DNA from: Streptomyces lydicus
GTDB taxonomy: Bacteria > Actinomycetota > Actinomycetes > Streptomycetales > Streptomycetaceae
DNA: 64,000 nt
Direction of reading: 5' to 3'
Assembly (NCBI RefSeq): GCF_001729485.1
Contig: NZ_CP017157.1
Coordinates: 6,448,001 to 6,512,000 of the forward strand
The translations under genes were made by a program, and so were the position numbers. Within the stretch, counting starts at the first letter, position 1; every line of letters begins with the position of its first letter. Of the stretch, positions 58,253 through 64,000 are shown one piece after another. The notes below the pieces were generated by a model, which was given only the letters and a program-made list of their open reading frames with translations, was not told where the DNA came from and did not search any database.

Positions 58253-61200
58253 GTGAGGCGAAGCAAGTCGAGCCCCGAGCCGCAGGAACCGCGGCGGGGC
58301 AACTTCACCCCGCCACCCAGAGGTGGCGTACCGGCTTCCGACGCGTCCGAAAACCCGGTCGCGAAGCCTCCGGTCAGCGGCAGCAAGTACGCGCCGCGCA
58401 ACTGGCGGGTGGCGACCCGTCTGAACGCCATTCTGCTGATCCCGGTGCTCGTCGCGCTGGTCTTCGGCGGTCTGCGGGTGGACAGCTCGTTCGCCACCTG
58501 GCAGGAGGCGCAGGACGCGGAGAACACCGCGAAGCTGGTGCGCGCGGCGCTCTCCTACAGCACCGCCCTGATCGACGAGCGGGACCGCACCGCGGCGCCG
58601 CTGCTCCAGGGCAAGAAGGACGACCCGGCGGTGCAGGAGGCGCGGGACGCCACCGACGCCGCGGCCAACACCTTCCACCAGGCCGCCAAGGCCATGCCGG
58701 ACAAGCCGGGCCTCAAGCGCCGGCTCGCCGCGTTCGAGAAGACCGAGCCCAAGCTGGCACAGCTGCGCCAGGCGGCCTACACCTCCAAGCTGCACGGCGT
58801 GCAGACCGAGGAGGGCTACGTCGAGGTCCAGCACCCGCTGATGGAGTTCGCCAACGAACTCGGCCTGGGCACCGGCAACATCACCTCCTACGGCCGCACC
58901 GTCTACGCGGTCGCGCTGGCCAAGGCCGCGGAGTCGCTGCAGCGCTCCATCGGCACCCACCTGCTGGTCGACCCGGCGTCCCCGCAGGGCGGCAAGGAGC
59001 ACAAGCTCCAGCTGACCGCCTTCGCGTCGTACCGCTACCTGGAGGGCATCGCCATCGGCGAGTACACCTCCGGCGGCACGCCCGAGGACGTCCAGCGGCT
59101 CCAGAAGGACGCCGCGGCCCTCAAGCAAGCCGCGCAGCAGAAGGTCGCACAGGCGAAGGCCCAGGCGGAGGCCGCCAACCGGCCGTTCCGCACCCCGCCG
59201 TCGATCGACCAGATGTCCACCCTGATCGCCACCGGGGCGGCGCCGGAGACGCTGAGCCTGAAGGGCATCACCTCCGACAGCTACTTCGCCGCCGCGACCG
59301 GCAAGTTCAACATGTACCGGGCCATCGAGAAGGACCTGGCCGACAAGGCGGTGAACGAGGCGGCGCAGATCGCCGACGACGCCAAGCAGTCCACCTTCGT
59401 CGACTCCGCGATCGTGCTGGCCGCGCTGATCATCGCCTTCGTCGTGGCCGGCCTGATGGCCCGCCGGATGAGCCGCAACATGCGCCAGCTGCGCAACGCC
59501 GCCTTCGGTGTCGCCGAGCAGCGGCTGCCGATGCTGGTCGACCAGCTCTCGCGGACGGACCCGGGCCGGGTCGACACCCGGGTGACGCCCATCCCGATCG
59601 CCACCACCGACGAGATCGGCGAGGTCGCCCGCGCCTTCGACCAGGTGCACCGCGAGGCTGTCCGGCTCGCCGCCGAGCAGGCGCTGCTGCGGGGCAACGT
59701 CAACGCGATCTTCACCAACCTCTCCAGCCGCAACCAGGGCCTGATCGAGCGCCAGTTGGAGCTGATCACGGACCTGGAGAACAACGAGGCGGACCCGGAC
59801 CAGCTGGAGAGCCTCTTCCGGCTCGACCACCTCGCCACGCGCATGCGGCGCAACGGCGAGAACCTCCTCATCCTCGCCGGCGAGGAGCCCGGCCGCCGCT
59901 GGAACCAGCCGGTCCCGCTGGTCGACGTCCTGCGGGCGGCGATCAGTGAGGTCGAGTCGTACGAGCGAATAGACCTCACCGGCGTCCCCGAGAGCGAGAT
60001 CCACGGCACCGCCGTGACCGACCTCATCCACCTGCTGTCCGAGCTGCTGGAGAACGCCACCACGTTCTCCTCGCCGCAGACCAAGGTGCGGGTGGCCGCC
60101 ACCCGGCTGCCCGACGGCCGGGTGATGATCGAGATCCACGACAAGGGCATCGGGCTCACCCCCGAGGACTTCGCGGACATCAACCACAAGCTGGCGAACC
60201 CGCCGAGCGTGGACGCCGCGATCTCCCAGCGCATGGGCCTGTTCGTGGTCGGCCGGCTGGCCGACCGGCACGGGATCCGGGTGCAGCTGCGCCCCTCCGG
60301 CGAGCAGGCGGGCACCACGTCGCTGGTCATGCTGCCCGAGGCGATCACCCACGGTGGTGGCGGGGAGCAGTACGAGGACGACTTCACGGTGTCGCGGATC
60401 GTGCCGGAGCACCAGCACGCGGCGTTCGACGACCGTCAGCGCACCGCCGCCGAGCTGGGCTTCGACGACACCCGCTACGGCCGGCCGGACAGCGCGGACA
60501 TGGACATGGCCGGTCGCTCGCTGATGCGCGAGGAGCGCCGGGCGGCCCTGGAGGCGCAGGCGTCCGGTGAGCAGCCGGCCGACGGCGGGCCGGACTTCGG
60601 GTACGAGGGCGGCAACCCGCTCTTCCGCGACGAGGCGCCGTCCGCGACCGGCTACCAGGACTTCCCGTCCCAGGATTTCCGGCCGCAGGACTTCCCGGCT
60701 CAGGACCACGCCCCCCAGGACTACGCCTCCCAGGGGTATGCGGAAGCCGATCAGCCGCTCTACGACGACCGGTCGCACGGCAGCCAGGCGTTCGGCGAAC
60801 CGCACCTCGGCGAGACCACCGGCCAGCAGGCATACGGCTCCCACGAACCGGCACAGCCGGACGAATGGGCCGAACGCCCCGCATTCGAGGGCTACTTCGG
60901 GACCGAAGCGGAATCTGACCGGAATGCAACTGCCGCTCCCGCTGACGCGTCTGAGCGCGTACCATTCGAGCGTCCCGGCCCCACACCGAGCGATGCCCCC
61001 TCGCTGACGGACGCCGGCCTTCCGCGCCGCGGAGGCCGCGACCAGCAGGCACAGCAGGTTCAGCAGCAGCGGGGCACGCCGGAGACCGGCCAGGACGGCA
61101 CGGACTGGCGCAGCTCGAACGACGAGCGCTGGGAGCGGGCGGAGCGGCTGCGCGAGCCGAAGGCGGGCGGGGTCACGGCCTCCGGCCTCCCCCGGCGGGT

Positions 61201-61411
61201 GCCCAAGGCCAACCTGGTCGAAGGCGCGGCGGAGCTGACCCCGCAGGGCGGCCCCCAGGTCTCCCGCGCCCCGGAGGACGTCCGCGGCAGGCTGAGCAAT
61301 CTGCGCCGCGGAGTCCAGCAGGGACGCAGCGTCGGCACGGACCCTTCCGGGGTCCCCCAGAATGACCAACAGGGCTTCGGCCCCGGCAGCACCTACGATC
61401 AGGAGCGTTAG
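58253..61411 (+). CDS. cvnA: CvnA-type sensor histidine kinase-like protein, second conservon
   Basis: A 1052-residue intact homologue starting at GTG 58253. TM1 is LNAILLIPVLVALVFGG, a long extracellular helical sensor domain (about 75-370) follows, and TM2 is IVLAALIIAFVVAGLMA. HAMP and the ATPase domain contain LLENATTFSSPQTKV, HDKGIGLTPED and RMGLFVVGRLADRHGI. The tail (about 700-1052) is Gln/Asp/Pro-rich and ends TYDQER. The conserved tail segment SRAPEDVRGRLSNLRRG matches that of the first copy and defines its frame. The stop overlaps the cvnB region. Confidence 0.94.
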   Translation: MRRSKSSPEPQEPRRGNFTPPPRGGVPASDASENPVAKPPVSGSKYAPRNWRVATRLNAILLIPVLVALVFGGLRVDSSFATWQEAQDAENTAKLVRAALSYSTALIDERDRTAAPLLQGKKDDPAVQEARDATDAAANTFHQAAKAMPDKPGLKRRLAAFEKTEPKLAQLRQAAYTSKLHGVQTEEGYVEVQHPLMEFANELGLGTGNITSYGRTVYAVALAKAAESLQRSIGTHLLVDPASPQGGKEHKLQLTAFASYRYLEGIAIGEYTSGGTPEDVQRLQKDAAALKQAAQQKVAQAKAQAEAANRPFRTPPSIDQMSTLIATGAAPETLSLKGITSDSYFAAATGKFNMYRAIEKDLADKAVNEAAQIADDAKQSTFVDSAIVLAALIIAFVVAGLMARRMSRNMRQLRNAAFGVAEQRLPMLVDQLSRTDPGRVDTRVTPIPIATTDEIGEVARAFDQVHREAVRLAAEQALLRGNVNAIFTNLSSRNQGLIERQLELITDLENNEADPDQLESLFRLDHLATRMRRNGENLLILAGEEPGRRWNQPVPLVDVLRAAISEVESYERIDLTGVPESEIHGTAVTDLIHLLSELLENATTFSSPQTKVRVAATRLPDGRVMIEIHDKGIGLTPEDFADINHKLANPPSVDAAISQRMGLFVVGRLADRHGIRVQLRPSGEQAGTTSLVMLPEAITHGGGGEQYEDDFTVSRIVPEHQHAAFDDRQRTAAELGFDDTRYGRPDSADMDMAGRSLMREERRAALEAQASGEQPADGGPDFGYEGGNPLFRDEAPSATGYQDFPSQDFRPQDFPAQDHAPQDYASQGYAEADQPLYDDRSHGSQAFGEPHLGETTGQQAYGSHEPAQPDEWAERPAFEGYFGTEAESDRNATAAPADASERVPFERPGPTPSDAPSLTDAGLPRRGGRDQQAQQVQQQRGTPETGQDGTDWRSSNDERWERAERLREPKAGGVTASGLPRRVPKANLVEGAAELTPQGGPQVSRAPEDVRGRLSNLRRGVQQGRSVGTDPSGVPQNDQQGFGPGSTYDQER

Positions 61412-61412
61412 T

Positions 61413-61835
61413 GTGAGCCCGATGAGCCAGGCGGCGCAGAATCTGAACTGGTTGATCACCAACTTCGTGGACAACACCCCCGGGGTGTCCCACACGGTCG
61501 TGGTCTCCGCGGACGGGCTGCTCCTTGCCATGTCCGAGGGTTTCCCTCGTGACAGAGCCGATCAGTTGGCGGCGGTGGCCTCCGGGCTGACCTCGCTGAC
61601 CTCCGGCGCCTCCCGCATCTTCGAGGGCGGGAGCGTCAACCAGACCGTGGTGGAGATGGAGCGCGGCTTCCTCTTCATCATGTCCGTCTCCGACGGATCG
61701 TCGCTGGCCGTGCTGGCGCACCCCGAGTGCGACATCGGCCTCGTCGGTTACGAGATGGCCCTGCTGGTCGACCGCGCGGGCAGCGTCCTGACGCCGGACC
61801 TGCGCGCAGAACTGCAGGGCAGCCTTCTCAACTGA
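61413..61835 (+). CDS. cvnB: CvnB-type roadblock/LC7 protein, second conservon
   Basis: A 140-residue roadblock/LC7 protein starting at GTG 61413, one base after the cvnA stop. It differs from the first-copy protein at three positions (two Thr to Ser, and the last residue His to Asn). An internal stretch of 131 bases is identical to the first copy. Confidence 0.93.
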   Translation: MSPMSQAAQNLNWLITNFVDNTPGVSHTVVVSADGLLLAMSEGFPRDRADQLAAVASGLTSLTSGASRIFEGGSVNQTVVEMERGFLFIMSVSDGSSLAVLAHPECDIGLVGYEMALLVDRAGSVLTPDLRAELQGSLLN

Positions 61836-61919
61836 CAAACAGGCAGTGCGTTTCCCGCCACCGGGCCTTAGGGTTCGGTGGCGCGACCGGCGTCAGACAG
61901 GCAAGTTGGAGGAGGAGAC

Positions 61920-62525
61920 GTGGCAACGCCCCCGAACGGATACCCGTACGGTTCCGGGCAGGAGTCCGGACCTGTGGGCGAGACCCATAACAACCGCTTC
62001 AACTTCCCGTCTGCGCCGAGCCGCCGGCCGCAGCGGTACCAGCAGCCGCAGCAGCCCCAGCCGCAGCAGCCCCGGCCGTACGACTCCCAGCCGTACGAGC
62101 CGTCGGTGTACGACGAACCGCAGGTGCCGCGCATCCAGCCGGTGCAGCCCCCGCGGAAGCCCGAGCCCGCCCCCAGTGGCTCGAACAACCCGCTCGTGCG
62201 CCCGTACGCCATGACCGGAGGCCGGACCCGGCCGCGCTACCAGCTCGCCATCGAGGCACTGGTCAGCACGACCGCCGATCCCTCCAAGCTGCAGGGCCAG
62301 CTGCCGGAGCACCAGCGCATCTGCCACCTCTGCCGCGAGATCAAGTCAGTAGCCGAGATCTCCGCGCTTCTCTCCATCCCCCTCGGCGTCGCCCGGATCC
62401 TCGTCGCCGACCTGGCGGAGGCCGGACTCGTCGCCATCCATCAGCCCGGCGGGGACGAGTCCGCCGGCGGACAGCCAGATGTGACACTGCTCGAAAGGGT
62501 GCTCAGTGGACTTCGCAAGCTCTAG
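61920..62525 (+). CDS. cvnC: CvnC-type DUF742 protein, second conservon
   Basis: A 201-residue DUF742 protein starting at GTG 61920 with GGAGGAGGAG upstream. It has an extra N-terminal Gln/Pro/Tyr-rich extension (QPQQPQPQQPRPYD) of about 70 residues compared with the first copy. The DUF742 core (LVRPYAMTGGRTRPRY to the end) is highly similar. It overlaps cvnD by 20 bases. Confidence 0.92.
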   Translation: MATPPNGYPYGSGQESGPVGETHNNRFNFPSAPSRRPQRYQQPQQPQPQQPRPYDSQPYEPSVYDEPQVPRIQPVQPPRKPEPAPSGSNNPLVRPYAMTGGRTRPRYQLAIEALVSTTADPSKLQGQLPEHQRICHLCREIKSVAEISALLSIPLGVARILVADLAEAGLVAIHQPGGDESAGGQPDVTLLERVLSGLRKL

Positions 62526-63084
62526 CGGTGCAGCCCGCTCCACCACCTCCGCGAAGATCGTGGTGGCGGGCGGCTTCGGCGTGGGCAAGACCACGTTCGT
62601 CGGGGCCGTCTCAGAGATCAATCCGCTGCGTACCGAAGCCGTGATGACCTCCGCCTCGGCGGGGATCGACGACCTCACGCACGCGCCGGACAAGACGACC
62701 ACGACGGTCGCGATGGACTTCGGCCGTATCACCCTGGACCAGGACCTGATCCTGTACCTGTTCGGTACGCCCGGTCAGGACCGCTTCTGGTTCATGTGGG
62801 ACGACCTGGTCCGCGGCGCGATCGGCGCGGTGGTCCTGGTGGACACCCGCCGCCTGGCCGACTGCTTCCCGGCGGTCGACTACTTCGAGAACAGCGGCCT
62901 GCCGTTCGTCATCGCCCTCAACGGCTTCGACGGACACCAGCCCTACACGCCCGACGAGGTGCGTGAGGCGCTGCAGATCGGCCCGGACGCGCCGATCATC
63001 ATTACCGACGCACGGCACCGCAGCGAGGCGAAGAGCGCGCTCATCACGCTCGTCGAGCACGCGCTGATGGCCCGCCTGCGCTAG
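62506..63084 (+). CDS. cvnD: CvnD-type small GTPase-like protein, second conservon
   Basis: A 192-residue homologue of the first CvnD, nearly identical over the GTPase core (GGFGVGKTTFVGAVSEINPL, LFGTPGQDRFWFMWDD). The N-terminus is five residues shorter. A hairpin terminator follows at 63121. Confidence 0.93.
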   Translation: MDFASSSGAARSTTSAKIVVAGGFGVGKTTFVGAVSEINPLRTEAVMTSASAGIDDLTHAPDKTTTTVAMDFGRITLDQDLILYLFGTPGQDRFWFMWDDLVRGAIGAVVLVDTRRLADCFPAVDYFENSGLPFVIALNGFDGHQPYTPDEVREALQIGPDAPIIITDARHRSEAKSALITLVEHALMARLR

Positions 63085-63120
63085 CCGCGTACGGGCTCCC
63101 CGTGCCCGTGTACGCCGCGA

Positions 63121-63166
63121 ACGACGAAAGGCCCCCACACCCTTGCGGTGCGGGGGCCTTCGTCGT
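63121..63166. terminator. Terminator after the second conservon
   Basis: ACGACGA-AAGGCCCCC on the left pairs with GGGGGCCTTCGTCGT on the right, with a 1-base bulge. It can serve both cvnD and the convergent DUF4360 gene. Confidence 0.8.
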
Positions 63167-63244
63167 GCACGGGCGCGTCTGCCGTCCTCCGGCGGAACGG
63201 CCGGGGCCCCGCACGCACCGGCGGGCGGGGGCCGGCCGGCCGGT

Positions 63245-63898
63245 TCACTTGCGGGCGGGGCACTCCTTCCAGGCGAAGTGGTAGACGGTGTTGATGCTGC
63301 CGTCGGTGGAGTCCATGGCCATGAAGCTGGTGGCCTTCGGGTCCGCCGACTTGCCGTCCACCCTCAGCTCGGTGTTGATGTTGAAGTAGCGCTCCTCGCC
63401 GCACGGCGCGTAGACGAGCGCGTCGATGTCGGTCTCGTCCGAGGACTGCCAGTTGTTGTCGTAGGGGCCGGCGAAGTTGTGGCTCTTGCGTGCCGTCTGC
63501 TGCTGGCCCTGGAAGTAGTAGTTCGCCTGCTCCAGTCCCTTGGCGCCGGGGGCCAGCGAGGCGTAGCCGCGGTAGTCGGCGCGGGCGATCGCGTAGGTGA
63601 AGCCCTGCGGGACGTGGACGTTGAGCGCGATCTGGCAGTTCTTGCGGGCGTCGGTGGGCTTGCTGGCGCCGCCCGCCTGCGCGAGGTACTCGCTGTAGGT
63701 CACCGTGAAGGCGGTGTTGTCGGGTGCGATGGCCACCGCGGCGCTGCCGGGTCTGCAGCCCGATCCGTTGACCGTGGCGACGGTTATGGTGATCTTTCCG
63801 GTGGGCGGATCATCGCCGAACCGTACCGGTGTGGTGGGGGATGCCGATCCGAGGAGCAAGGATGCCACTGCGGCACCAGCACTGAGCGTGCTGAGCAT
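63245..63898 (-). CDS. Secreted DUF4360 protein
   Basis: A 217-residue protein with an N-terminal hydrophobic signal segment (LSTLSAGAAVASLLLGSAS), probably cleaved near residues 20-23. The mature domain resembles DUF4360 (ITVATVNGSGCRPGSAAVAI, NCQIALNVHVPQGF), with several cysteines that could form disulfides. No function is known. The ATG at 63898 has an AAGGA upstream. Confidence 0.82.
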   Translation of the reverse strand: MLSTLSAGAAVASLLLGSASPTTPVRFGDDPPTGKITITVATVNGSGCRPGSAAVAIAPDNTAFTVTYSEYLAQAGGASKPTDARKNCQIALNVHVPQGFTYAIARADYRGYASLAPGAKGLEQANYYFQGQQQTARKSHNFAGPYDNNWQSSDETDIDALVYAPCGEERYFNINTELRVDGKSADPKATSFMAMDSTDGSINTVYHFAWKECPARK

Positions 63899-64000
63899 GG
63901 GCTCGTCCTTCCGGTCGTCCTAGGGCCCGCGGCGCGGGAACACCAGGTGTGGGATGACGAGCGCATGCCAGCACGAGGATCTCCCCTTGAACAGCTCTGC

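Noticed and set aside
61878..61919. Upstream start of the second cvnC at 61878
   Set aside because: The GTG at 61920 has a near-perfect ribosome-binding site and the extra residues have no counterpart.

Overview
The window is chromosomal DNA from a high-GC actinomycete, almost certainly Streptomyces or a very close relative. The evidence is the very high G+C content, frequent GTG starts, an HU protein with a lysine-rich tail (HupS type), an NsdA-type regulator, a GlnR-type operator ahead of amtB-glnB-glnD, NdgR beside leuCD, and two tandem 'conservon' (cvnABCD) operons. Gene order matches the Streptomyces core region from rimM/rpsP to the conservons. I see no phage, insertion sequence, CRISPR array or biosynthetic cluster.

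Layout. 1-1.7 kb: rimM (cut by the window edge), khpA and rpsP, then a SprT-like metalloprotein. 2.3-4.8 kb: a methyltransferase converging on ffh (SRP GTPase). 4.9-9.4 kb: the nitrogen-control operon amtB-glnB-glnD with a two-box GlnR-like operator. 9.6-13.7 kb: nsdA, a small primase/polymerase-domain protein and ftsY (SRP receptor). 14-18.6 kb: an NCS1 nucleobase permease, an LLM flavin oxidoreductase, a cupin and the glucose permease glcP. 18.9-31.5 kb: smc, a small coiled-coil protein, acyP, a secreted CAP protein, a divergent HxlR/flavodoxin pair, mutM, rnc, rpmF, a YceD-family gene, a SepIVA/DivIVA-like coiled-coil protein, coaD and rsmD. 31.7-36.4 kb: recG, interrupted by an intein, and a FakA-like DAK2 protein. 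36.7-43.8 kb: rpmB, thiD, thiL, a lone RAM-domain protein, a DUF3515 lipoprotein, ddl, gpsA, a PlsC-type acyltransferase and cofC. 43.9-48 kb: hupS, leuD, leuC and divergent ndgR. 48.2-51.9 kb: five tRNA genes (three Glu, two Gln) beside a HAD phosphatase, gltX and a FAH-family enzyme. 52-63.1 kb: two cvnABCD operons in tandem; the first histidine-kinase-like gene carries an apparent frameshift. 63.2-63.9 kb: a secreted DUF4360 protein.

How the genes work together. Ribosome biogenesis (rimM, rpsP, rpmB, rpmF, rsmD, rnc, khpA), membrane targeting (ffh, ftsY), chromosome organisation and repair (smc, hupS, recG, mutM) and precursor supply (coaD, thiD/thiL, ddl, gpsA, the acyltransferase) make up the housekeeping backbone. 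amtB-glnB-glnD couples ammonium uptake to PII signalling. ndgR probably controls leuCD across their shared promoter region. Each conservon encodes a membrane sensor kinase-like protein, a roadblock protein, a DUF742 protein and a small GTPase-like protein, thought to form a membrane-associated signalling complex.

The most unusual element is a 269-residue insert in the Walker A motif of RecG. It has the hallmarks of a class 3 intein (N-terminal Ala; Trp, Cys and Thr at the 'WCT' positions; C-terminal His-Asn) and a homing endonuclease region whose catalytic acidic residues appear lost.
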